From Synechococcus sp. PCC 6312 (GTDB lineage Bacteria; Cyanobacteriota; Cyanobacteriia; Thermosynechococcales; Thermosynechococcaceae), in contig NC_019680.1 in the NCBI RefSeq assembly GCF_000316685.1, positions 1,551,501 to 1,615,500 of the forward strand: a DNA stretch of 64,000 nucleotides, given 5' to 3'. How positions within the stretch are numbered: position 1 is the first letter of the stretch; the number at the start of each line of letters is the position of its first letter. Below, piece by piece: positions 18,820 through 27,100 of the stretch. The position numbers and the translations under genes were made by a program. Under the pieces are notes generated by a model. That model did no database searches and was not told the origin of the DNA. It was given only the letters and a program-made list of their open reading frames with translations.

Positions 18820-20076
18820 CTACAATTCCCCAACGATCCGGCCGGAAATGGTTTGCCCAAGATAGGAGGTGTTGTGAGATTGGGAACAAAGATTTTCGGG
18901 GTTAACGCTCCAGGCCTGGTTTGGATCAAATAATATCCACTCCTGACTCCCAGATCCCAAGGTGGGTGGTGATTGCTGCAAAATTTCGGCCGGTTTTTGA
19001 CTCAGGGCGCGCCATAGTTCTAAGGCGGTTAACTTCTCAGTCACGACTAATTCTTGCCATAAAATCGGTAACGCCAACTCCAGGCCAATGGCTCCCGGTA
19101 ACGCCTCAGCAAAGGAAATCATTTTTTCTTCATAGGTACGCGGGCGATGATCCACGGCAATGGCAGTAATTACTCCTGATTTAATCCCAGCAATCAGCGC
19201 ATCTTGATCCGCGGGTGTGCCTAAAGGTGGTTCAAGTCTCAGATTGGGGTCGTAGGTGGCTAAGTCGGTTGTATTCTTGAGCAAATGTAACCAGGACACG
19301 CTGGCAGTAATGGGATTTTTCTGGGCCTGGGCTAAGAGTTCAACACTGCGACCTGTGGAAATTCGCATCAGATGGATCGGCACAGGAATTTCAGGACTGA
19401 GTTCTAAAACGCTGGCCAGGCCTGTGGTTTCAGCACTGATTGGTTGTTCCGTTAATCCCAACGCCAGAGCTTCCACACTTTCTCGCGCCACCCCCTGACC
19501 GGCTAAATCCAGATTTTGGGGCCAGAGCATGATGGGTAATTCTGTGGCCTGGAGATAATCTAAACTACGGCGCAATAATCCCAAATTTTGTAAGGGCCGA
19601 CCATCACTAAAGCCAATCACCCCGGCCTGGGCAAGTTCGTAGAGTTCTGTGAGTTTTTCGCCCTTTGCCGCTTGGGTAATCGCGCCCCAAAAATGCAGTT
19701 GAACGGGTGAGTTAGTGGGTAGCTTGGCCTGGATTTGCTTGAGAACAGATGGATGATCCAACACCGGATTGGTCAGCGGTAACAGAGCCACCCGACAAAA
19801 TCCCCCGGCCTGGGCTGCTTGGATGAACGACTCTAAGGTTTCCCGTTGTTCATACCCCGGCTCACCACTTTGACTGTATAAATCCACCAGGCCTGGGGCA
19901 ATCAGCAAACCCTCCCCCGGCACTCTCGGAATCTCAGCCGCAACCCCACTTAATTCTCGTTCAATTGTCCGAATTTGACCCTGTTCAATCCACACATCGC
20001 CGCAAAAATCCCACTGCTGAGTTGGATCAATAATCCGTACCCCTTGCAGCACATAGGATTCAGGTAAGTCTCTCAT
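18820..20076 (-). CDS. Dihydroorotase homologue lacking the metal-binding residues
   Basis: A 418-residue amidohydrolase-fold protein aligned end to end with class I dihydroorotase, the enzyme that cyclises carbamoyl aspartate in pyrimidine synthesis. The key sites are changed. Where active enzymes have DLHxHxREPG this reads DLYSQSGEPG, so both metal histidines are missing; the HxED site reads MLWPQN. The later block TASVSWLHLL keeps one His, and IAVDHRPR keeps the catalytic-site Asp. It is therefore probably not a catalytic dihydroorotase. It may be a structural or regulatory partner, like the inactive pyrC-prime proteins that support ATCase. It follows the histidine phosphatase gene directly on the same strand. 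Confidence 0.85.
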   Translation of the reverse strand: MRDLPESYVLQGVRIIDPTQQWDFCGDVWIEQGQIRTIERELSGVAAEIPRVPGEGLLIAPGLVDLYSQSGEPGYEQRETLESFIQAAQAGGFCRVALLPLTNPVLDHPSVLKQIQAKLPTNSPVQLHFWGAITQAAKGEKLTELYELAQAGVIGFSDGRPLQNLGLLRRSLDYLQATELPIMLWPQNLDLAGQGVARESVEALALGLTEQPISAETTGLASVLELSPEIPVPIHLMRISTGRSVELLAQAQKNPITASVSWLHLLKNTTDLATYDPNLRLEPPLGTPADQDALIAGIKSGVITAIAVDHRPRTYEEKMISFAEALPGAIGLELALPILWQELVVTEKLTALELWRALSQKPAEILQQSPPTLGSGSQEWILFDPNQAWSVNPENLCSQSHNTSYLGQTISGRIVGEL

Positions 20077-21441
20077 CTACAATGCTCCGGCCGCGGTTCG
20101 ATCCAATACGCCTCCCAAGTGGGTCGTAATATTCATCGCCTGTAGCCGCGGTGTTCCCCCCTCAAGCGGATAGTCAATCACACTCACCGCCCCATTCCCC
20201 TGCTTGAACTGCCAAAACTCCTCCGGCCCCAGGCCGGCCACATGACAGAGAATCACCTTATTAATCGCATCATGGGCCACGACTAACCCGACAATGGGCT
20301 GACTGTAATCCGAATTATTTTTAGCAGTTTCGATAATCTTGTCCCAGGCCTGGATCGCCCGATCCCAGACTTGTTGGAGATTTTCACCCGCGGGCATTTG
20401 GACTTGATGGGGAACCGTCCGCCAGCGTTCAATTTCACCGGGATATTCCGCTTCGACTTCTGGCTCTAACTTTCCTTCCCAGGCCCCGTGGCTAATTTCG
20501 GCCAGTTCTGGTTCTAAGCCCAATTCAATCTGGGGATGAAACTGTAAAATTGCTTCGGCCGTGGCTTTGGGACGCAAGAGCGGGCTGGTAATCGCAAATT
20601 GGAATGGAACATCTTGGAGAAATTGAGCCACTTGTTGACCTTGTTCTTGGCCCGTCGCATTGAGCGGCACATCAATTTGCCCTTGAAACCGGCCCTGACG
20701 ATTCCAATCGGTTTCTCCATGCCGCACCAGCAAGAGGCGTAAGGTTTTCTCTTTAAAGCGCGGGGTCGGAAACGGATCGCCGAGATGACTGGTGATATTA
20801 AAACTTTCCAGTTGGGCGGCTTCACCCCTGGCCCCAGGGAAATTCAAGACATTAATCGCACAGTTGGCCTGTTGCAGGCGGATATAGCCTTCTAAGCCCA
20901 TGCCCAAGGCAGTACAAATTAAAGCGCGGTTAATGCCACTGTGACCCACTAATAAAATCGTTTGCTCTGGGTGTTTCTCTAAGATAAATTGCCAAAAGGC
21001 CTGGGCCTTGACAAATAAATCCCGCAATGGATAAACCGTTTTAGTACCCTCGGCGGTTTCGTACTCCATCTGCAAATCTTGGGGACTGCTATGCCAATGC
21101 TGATAGGCTTCCGGGTATTTTTCCTTGACTTCCTCGAACTTCAGCGTTTCCCAGGCCGGCAAGAAAATCTCTTTGAGTAAATCAGTCTTTTCCGGGGCTT
21201 TCACGTCTAATTGATCGGAAATTTCTAATTGATCGGAAATTTCTAAGGCGGTTTCATAGGCCCGGCGCAAGGGACTGCTATAGAAGTGGTCAAATTCAAT
21301 TCCGATCAAGGCCTGGCCCACCTGCTTGGCTCCAGCAATCCCGCGCTCCGTCAACGTGGACGCGTCTCCATGCCCTTGTACCCGGCCTTGGACATTAAAT
21401 GTACTTTCGCCGTGCCGAACAATGATTACTTTTGTTGCCAA
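20077..21441 (-). CDS. Two-domain histidine phosphatase (phosphoglycerate-mutase-like)
   Basis: Two tandem histidine-phosphatase domains. The first has VIIVRHGESTFN at the N-terminus and GHSGINRAL; the second has LLLVRHGETDWNRQGRFQGQ from about residue 227 and VVAHDAINKVIL. Both catalytic Arg-His-Gly triads are intact. I start it at TTG 21441 (product MATKVIIVRHGEST, 454 residues), because GGGAGG lies eight bases upstream; the ATG at 21483 would add 14 unconserved residues. Substrates may be sugar phosphates or cobalamin intermediates and cannot be told from sequence. A perfect 18-bp tandem duplication adds LEISDQ twice in domain 1. The dihydroorotase-like gene follows with no gap. Confidence 0.88.
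   Translation of the reverse strand: MATKVIIVRHGESTFNVQGRVQGHGDASTLTERGIAGAKQVGQALIGIEFDHFYSSPLRRAYETALEISDQLEISDQLDVKAPEKTDLLKEIFLPAWETLKFEEVKEKYPEAYQHWHSSPQDLQMEYETAEGTKTVYPLRDLFVKAQAFWQFILEKHPEQTILLVGHSGINRALICTALGMGLEGYIRLQQANCAINVLNFPGARGEAAQLESFNITSHLGDPFPTPRFKEKTLRLLLVRHGETDWNRQGRFQGQIDVPLNATGQEQGQQVAQFLQDVPFQFAITSPLLRPKATAEAILQFHPQIELGLEPELAEISHGAWEGKLEPEVEAEYPGEIERWRTVPHQVQMPAGENLQQVWDRAIQAWDKIIETAKNNSDYSQPIVGLVVAHDAINKVILCHVAGLGPEEFWQFKQGNGAVSVIDYPLEGGTPRLQAMNITTHLGGVLDRTAAGAL
21206..21241. repeat. Perfect 18-bp tandem duplication inside the histidine phosphatase gene
   Basis: Two identical 18-bp copies (21206-21223 and 21224-21241) encode LEISDQ-LEISDQ in frame. The insertion is in a helix-rich region away from the catalytic motifs and should be tolerated. 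Confidence 0.9.
21272..21319 (-). repeat. Parent copy of a 48-nt segment repeated at 22240-22287
   Basis: This segment lies inside the phosphatase gene (QALIGIEFDHFYSSP). A second copy at 22240-22287 matches at roughly 80 percent of positions, in the same orientation. Confidence 0.85.
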
Positions 21442-21601
21442 GCCACTAACCTCCCAAATCAGAACCCTGGAGCCACAATCCAAACCCCCGCAATTTTACC
21501 GTGATTCCTTAGACTTGGCGCAAAATCCCCATTTCACCGTAGTCTCATCTATCGTTGAAATAAGCCATATTGCATCGGACAAAATTCATCGGGGATGGCT
21601 C

Positions 21602-21898
21602 ATGGGCAAATTTGAGGTTCTCACTCCCCTAAACTTTACAGTTCGGACTTCTGCACAGTATTGGGAAAAGCTGATTGTCAAACATCCTGACATTGCTGAT
21701 TTTGAACTAGAAATTCAACAAGCACTGGCCAGACCTGATCAAATTCGATGCAGTAGTAGCGATCCCAATGTGCTGTTATTTTACCTTGTCCTCAAAGAAA
21801 GACGCTGGGTTGTTGCAGTTGCCCGCCGCTTAAATGGTGATGGATTTCTAATTACGGCTTACCAAACGGATGCAATCAAAGAAGGAGAAATTTTGTGA
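21602..21898 (+). CDS. Small putative BECR/RelE-like nuclease, toxin-like partner of a DUF2283 protein
   Basis: A 98-residue protein from ATG 21602 (product MGKFEVLTPLNFTVRTSAQY), with a GGGGATGG Shine-Dalgarno-like stretch upstream; the frame is open further upstream but overlaps the phosphatase gene. The C-terminal half (VLLFYLVLKERRWVVAVARR, then GFLITAYQTDAIKEGE) follows the strand pattern of small BECR-fold/DUF4258-type nucleases, which commonly pair with DUF2283 proteins. No catalytic residue can be assigned with confidence. Its stop overlaps the next start (GTGA at 21895), so the two genes are coupled. The pair looks like a toxin-antitoxin-type module; this is inferred from arrangement and pattern only. 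Confidence 0.55.
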   Translation: MGKFEVLTPLNFTVRTSAQYWEKLIVKHPDIADFELEIQQALARPDQIRCSSSDPNVLLFYLVLKERRWVVAVARRLNGDGFLITAYQTDAIKEGEIL

Positions 21899-22194
21899 CA
21901 CGAGTAAAAATTTATTATGAACCCGAAATGGAATTACTCACTGTTTTTTGGCAACCACCCTCTAAAAATCAAATTGCCACAGAACTCGGGGATGGTGTGA
22001 TTTTAATCAAGGATCAAACGACTGGGGAACCGATTGGCATAGAACTTTTATCCTACCGACCTAGTGATGATCGCTTCGGTGCTGTCAGTGTTGAGTTGCC
22101 CACGGGATGGGAGATAAGCCCCAACTCCAGCAATACCCCATCCTATCCGTCTGACTCACAAACAAAAGATGAAGATACAACTCCAAGACGGTAA
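21895..22194 (+). CDS. DUF2283 domain protein
   Basis: A 99-residue protein from GTG 21895 with GAAGGAGAAA just upstream. It opens TRVKIYYEPEMELLTVFW, then ELGDGVILIKDQTTGEPIGI and ELLSYRP, the compact beta pattern of DUF2283. The C-terminal 25 residues are Ser/Pro/Thr-rich and probably disordered. DUF2283 proteins usually sit next to a small nuclease-like partner, as here, and are suspected antitoxins. The four-base overlap with the upstream gene ensures joint translation. Confidence 0.75.
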   Translation: MTRVKIYYEPEMELLTVFWQPPSKNQIATELGDGVILIKDQTTGEPIGIELLSYRPSDDRFGAVSVELPTGWEISPNSSNTPSYPSDSQTKDEDTTPRR

Positions 22195-22239
22195 TAGGAG
22201 CCAGGATGAAGGTTGAATTTTTCCTTAGCTCAGCTAAGA

Positions 22240-22287
22240 GGACTGCTGTAAAACTGGTCAAACTCAGTCCCGATTAAGGCTTGGCCC
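22240..22287 (-). pseudogene. Fragment of a second histidine phosphatase gene
   Basis: Read on the minus strand this encodes GQALIGTEFDQFYSSPL and then a stop, matching GQALIGIEFDHFYSSPLRR of the intact gene at 21319-21272. About nine of 48 bases differ, and most of the differences are synonymous. The rest of the 22195-22405 gap shows nothing else. Confidence 0.75.
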
Positions 22288-22405
22288 TGGAAAATTCTGA
22301 CTGGAGACCTCCCCAAGGCCTTGCCAAATTCTCAGCGAATAGATTTGTTACTTTTCTTAGGAATTGCTAGATTAAAATTATAAAACTTTAGGATTCTTAA
22401 TACTT

Positions 22406-22939
22406 ATGAATATTTCGCAACAAATTGGCCGTTGGTCAGTCGCACTCCTGCAAACCCGGTTTACCCCCAGCTACGGTTCCCAGGCCGGTTGGACTATTTT
22501 ACGGATCGTGGCGGGCCTGGTGATGATTCACAATGGCCTGGATAAGCTGGCCGATATTGACAGTTTTTCAGCCGCCTATGTCGAGGTGATTGGTTTACCC
22601 TTTCCAATTTTCTTTAGCTATGTTGCCGCCTTTACAGAACTGCTTGCTGCTCCATTATTAGCCCTGGGATTTTTAGCCCGACCAGCGGCCCTGGGATTAT
22701 TCAGCACAATGCTGGTGGCCATGTATCACCATGTCCTAGTGGCTGGCTTCAGTATTCCCTACCTGGAACTTTCCATGCTCTACGCGGCTGTGTTCCTTTT
22801 CTTCCTGCTCAATGGGGCCGGTTTGTTTTCTGTTGACGCGTTTTTGGCTGGGAAGTTCAGTAGCTTTATGGCCGGACAATCCCAGGATGTGCCTCAATCC
22901 GAACCTGTGGCCTTAGTCGAACAAAGCCGGACGATGTAA
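22406..22939 (+). CDS. DoxX-family membrane protein
   Basis: A 177-residue protein with four hydrophobic helices. The DoxX signature spans the first helix (ILRIVAGLVMIHNGLDKLAD) and the second (FSYVAAFTELLAAPLLALGF), with ARPAALGLFSTMLVAMYHH after. DoxX proteins are small membrane proteins linked to quinone- or redox-related processes; the biochemical role of the cyanobacterial members is not settled. The last 30 residues are soluble and variable. It appears to be a single-gene unit. Confidence 0.88.
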   Translation: MNISQQIGRWSVALLQTRFTPSYGSQAGWTILRIVAGLVMIHNGLDKLADIDSFSAAYVEVIGLPFPIFFSYVAAFTELLAAPLLALGFLARPAALGLFSTMLVAMYHHVLVAGFSIPYLELSMLYAAVFLFFLLNGAGLFSVDAFLAGKFSSFMAGQSQDVPQSEPVALVEQSRTM

Positions 22940-23101
22940 CCCATCTGGGGTATTAAGCACAAAGCTGCTCCCATATCCCACCATAAAATCAAAACCGATC
23001 CCAGGCCTGGGGTTTTTAGCCCTTTCCCAACGTTCTGAATCGGATTCATGACCTAGGGTTAACGCAGCCAGGCCGGCTCCCGTTTCAATATTGATGAGTG
23101 G
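22913..23101 (-). pseudogene. Uncharacterised gene fragment without start codon
   Basis: A 62-codon open stretch on the minus strand reads like protein (NIETGAGLAALTLGHESDSE, then RPGIGFDFMVGYGSSFVLNT) but has no usable start and is preceded by a stop. The GxGFD turn after a basic stretch is reminiscent of DUF3883-like nuclease-fold domains; this is a weak match. It overlaps the DoxX 3' end. The remainder of the 22940-23271 gap shows no gene. Confidence 0.35.
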
Positions 23102-23271
23102 TTAGTGGGTATTCATGGAGAAATTTCAGCAGTCTTCATCATGGCCCATTCGCCAATGCCTAACTTAGGTTTGTTTGAACAACTGTGCATAATCCTCCCA
23201 TTGGGGTTAGGAAGCATCAGGAATGTACGCTCTGTCTATAACTTTGACCACCCATAAACTAAATCCGGATT

Positions 23272-24039
23272 TTAGTGAAATAACTTAAACGGTGCTAGAG
23301 CTTTTAATAAGAGAGGCGTTAGGGACTCGGCCAGTTCAGCACTATCCGCAAACGAAAGGCGTTGACTACTGGGTAAATCCACCGGAAACTGGCCTGGCCA
23401 CTGGGGGCGTTCCATCTGCGCTAGGAGAATTTGTTCTTGGTGTTTACAGTGCAAGGCATACCCCACTTCTACGGAGACTTTGGGACTGGGAATTAGAACT
23501 GGGGGTTGAGTATCTAAATAACTAATCGGGCTAACATCGGCAATAAAAACCAGACTGCGGCGGAGTTTCCCAGCCAATGTACTTTGTAACCGGATTGGGC
23601 CATCACTGAGCCGATGGGATTCAACTAAGGTTAGTTCTAAGCGTGATTTGGGGTTAAATTCCGTTAACCAGGCCTGGATTGCCCAGCGTAATTGATCGCT
23701 AGAATCACTCAATTCAGTTTGGGAACAAAAGAAAATCGTTGGCTCCAAGTGGGCGAGGGTGTCCTGTTTAACAAAGTAGATTTCATGACTAATCAGGTCA
23801 ATGTTGGCAATTAAATAGCTACCACTCCCTTCAATATAAAATTCCACAGGTTCCCCTTGCAGGTAGCGTTGAAACCAGAGGGATTCCTTAACCGCCGCCG
23901 CATCATCCAGGAAATCTGCCCGCAATGCCGTCTTTAAAAGGCTATTTTTACTCAGGCGTAAATCATGGGGGCGTTGTTCAATGGTTTCTAAGGGTTCATA
24001 TTCCGCTAAATACCAGGCCCGTAGAGCAATAATTGCCAT
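23272..24039 (-). CDS. Conserved cyanobacterial protein with TIR-like nucleotide-binding-type C-terminus
   Basis: From ATG 24039 the product is 255 residues (MAIIALRAWYLAEYEPLETI); an ATG five codons upstream is also possible. The N-terminal half holds RPHDLRLSKNSLLKTALRAD and VEFYIEGSGSYLIANIDLIS. The second half contains EPTIFFCSQTE, then SLVFIADVSPI, and finally PSPKVSVEVGYAL with EQILLAQMERP. The last two blocks resemble the DIS ... NPNVMYELGYA ... KP core of TIR-like/STING-effector-type nucleotide-binding folds. Function is unknown; a sensor or NAD-related role is a guess. Confidence 0.65.
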   Translation of the reverse strand: MAIIALRAWYLAEYEPLETIEQRPHDLRLSKNSLLKTALRADFLDDAAAVKESLWFQRYLQGEPVEFYIEGSGSYLIANIDLISHEIYFVKQDTLAHLEPTIFFCSQTELSDSSDQLRWAIQAWLTEFNPKSRLELTLVESHRLSDGPIRLQSTLAGKLRRSLVFIADVSPISYLDTQPPVLIPSPKVSVEVGYALHCKHQEQILLAQMERPQWPGQFPVDLPSSQRLSFADSAELAESLTPLLLKALAPFKLFH

Positions 24040-24184
24040 CCCACCTATCCCCAAAACTTGCCCCTAGGGTAGCACTTGCCACACCAGCTGGGTTAAGTGA
24101 ACTCAGAAATTTCCCCAGCCCAAGATTGCTCCTGACCGATGACCTCAAAATTCCAGGCCTGGGGCTATGGTTTACTTGGTCAAT

Positions 24185-27100
24185 TTAGAAATTACGATTG
24201 TCAAGCTGCGCTTCTGTTTCCGCAATACTGAGCAGAGTTTTCAGGACAGAATCCGGGTTCAAGCTAATCGAGTCAATCCCTTGTTCGACTAAGAATTGAG
24301 CAAACTCAGGATAGTCACTTGGGGCCTGGCCACAGATACCAATTTTGCGCTGATGTTTCTTAGCGGTTTGAATGGCCTGGGCCACCATCCGCAGCACGGC
24401 ATCATTGCGCTCATCAAAGAGGTGAGCAACTAACCCAGAATCCCGATCCAGGCCCAGCGTTAGCTGAGTCAAATCGTTAGAGCCAATGGAGAAGCCATCA
24501 AAGACTTGCGAGAACTGATCTGCCAAGACAACATTACTGGGTAACTCGCACATGACATAGACTTCCAGGCCATTTTCACCCCGGTTTAAGCCATGTTTTG
24601 CCATCTCCTCTAAAACCCGTTGCCCCTCGGCGGGTGTCCGACAGAAGGGAATCATCAGGATGACGTTGGTTAGACCCATTTCGTCCCGTACCCGTTTCAT
24701 GGCCTGGCATTCGAGGGCAAAACCCGCCGCGTATAGAGGGTCATAATAGCGAGACGCACCCCGCCAGCCAATCATCGGGTTTTCCTCTTGCGGTTCAAAC
24801 TGTCGCCCACCAAGCAAGTTGGCATATTCGTTGCTCTTGAAGTCGGACATCCGCACCACCACAGGTTTGGGGTAAAAGGCCGCCGCAATCGTGCCAATGC
24901 CGTGAGCTAGCTTATCCACAAAGAAGTCCGGTTTATGGGGATACTGGGCCGTCAATGCGGCAATTTCGGCTTTTACCTGGTAGTCTTCCAACTGTTCAAA
25001 ATGCAATAGGGCTAAGGGATGGGCCTGGATGTGATTGGCAATAATAAACTCTAACCGGGCTAAACCCACGCCATCATTGGGAATGGCAGCCAAACCAAAG
25101 GCTTCTTCCGGATTACCGACATTCATCAAAATTTGAGTCCGGGTTCGGGGCAGATTTTTTAGGGCCACCTCATCAATTAAGAAGTTGAGGAGTCCTGCAT
25201 AGACTTTGCCCATTTCCCCTTCCGCACAGGAGATCGTCACCGCTTGTCCGGTTTGTAATTTAGTCGTTGCATCCCCACAGCCGACAATGGCCGGAATTCC
25301 CATTTCCCGAGCAATGATCGCAGCATGGCAGTTACAAACCAGTACCGGAGTGTATTTCTCGGTAAAGACAACGTAATTGTGATGATCTGCGACTGTAATG
25401 TTAAACACTTCGGCCGGTTGTAAATTCTCCACTTGCACAACCCGTTGCATCCGAATATCACCTTGCCGCAGAGACTCAAATTCGTCCATCTGTTCTAGGA
25501 GTTGCTCGGAAATTAAATAGTTCTGATCCCGGCGCAATTTAACTTGGCCCATAGCTGTTTCATCAAACAGTTGACGAGCTGCAAAAAAGCGAGTTTGAAT
25601 CGTGCGGGCAGTTACTTCTCCTTTGACCCGTTGGGTATAGCTGAGAATTTCCGGCAGCTTTTCAACAATCTGGACATTATAAATTTGGCGATTCTGGGTG
25701 ACTTGAGGAACAGTATTAATCTTCATGCAGGCAACTATGATCGCTTGGAGAAGATTTTCCTCAGAGGCATAGATATTGATCCGATTATTGGCATAACAGC
25801 CGTCACCGTCAATCACACCGGCCAAAAACTGATAGGCCACCTCTGGAGAACTCTGGAGCAGCATCGGAACAATATTTTCTTCCAGTTCTTTTACCTGATA
25901 GGCAATGGATTTGGAATACAGACGATAAGCCGTGGCCTGGCCCGTGACTGTTTCGCCCCGAATCATGCCGGTGGATGCTTTTTTCTCATAGGGCGTGAAA
26001 GACTTCCCAAAGAGTTTCTCGGCTTTAGCTTGCATCGTGGTAATAAACGCAGCTTTTTCGGGAACATCTTTCTGGATGAATTGAACTTCCCCGTGAGTCC
26101 GAGTGGTATAGATTGAACCATCCGTAATAATGCCGCCTAGGAAGTAGGCTAAATCCGCCGCTTGCTCAGAGTGTTCGGCTAACTGGGGAATCGTCTGGGC
26201 CACCACCACCATTTCTTGATTGGCCAGCATTTCTTGGATTTCGGTCTTAACGAATTCACCATTGCGTAGGTTGATCATTTTGTGATCTGGAGTCAACCGC
26301 AAGGTATTGTGGGTCATTTTGCCAGTTTGCGAGACACTCACCCCGATCACCTGGTTTGGCCGCTTCATGGTGTCAATAATCGGCTTCCACTCGATCCCTT
26401 GGGTTTGCGGATTAAAGGAGAGTGTTAAGAGTCCATCACTGCCCCGGTCATAGACTTGGCTGAGGCTCATAAACCCTTGATTGGTTAAAATCTTGGTGTC
26501 GCCTGTAAAGCATGTCCGGCCCCCCTGATTAGTAACAATCGCGCTGGCTTTTTTCATGATTGGTTCCCAGTCTGGATCCGTGCGGTTGGTGACTAACACT
26601 TCCCCGGCCTGGAACTCATTGATCTGGCGGACATCCATAATCACCCGCGCTTGACCTTGGCCAATCATTTCCCCCACAGCCCGCCCGTGGACTAAGACTT
26701 CTCCGGTTTCTTGGAGTTTGTAGGAGCGCAAGACATTGGTGGCTTTTTGGGATTGGACGGTTTCGGGCCGGGCCTGGACAATAAAAAGTTCGCCTGTATT
26801 GCCATCCTTCGCCCATTCAATGTCCATGGGAGTATAGCTGCCCCGGAGTTGGGAATAGTGATCCTCAATCGCACAGGCCCAGTGACCGAGTTGGAGAATT
26901 TCATCATCACTCAGAGCAAATCGGGCCCGGTCTTCAGGGCAAACTGAGACATTTTTGGTTAACTTGGAGCCACCCAGGTCATAGACCATTTTGATTTCTT
27001 TACTGCCGAGGCGTTTTTCCAAGATCGGTCGATAGCCTGTTTTGAGGGTGGGTTTGAAGACCAAATATTCATCGGGGTTGACGGCCCCTTGGACGACATT

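Noticed and set aside
22999-23020. Rho-independent terminator after doxX (CCCAGGCCTGGG then T run)
   Set aside because: The palindrome is an instance of the genome-wide CCAGGCCTGG motif with no room for a proper loop; a T run after it may be coincidence.
25544-26116. 190-residue plus-strand ORF
   Set aside because: It is antisense to the intein in ppsA; no protein signature or ribosome-binding site.
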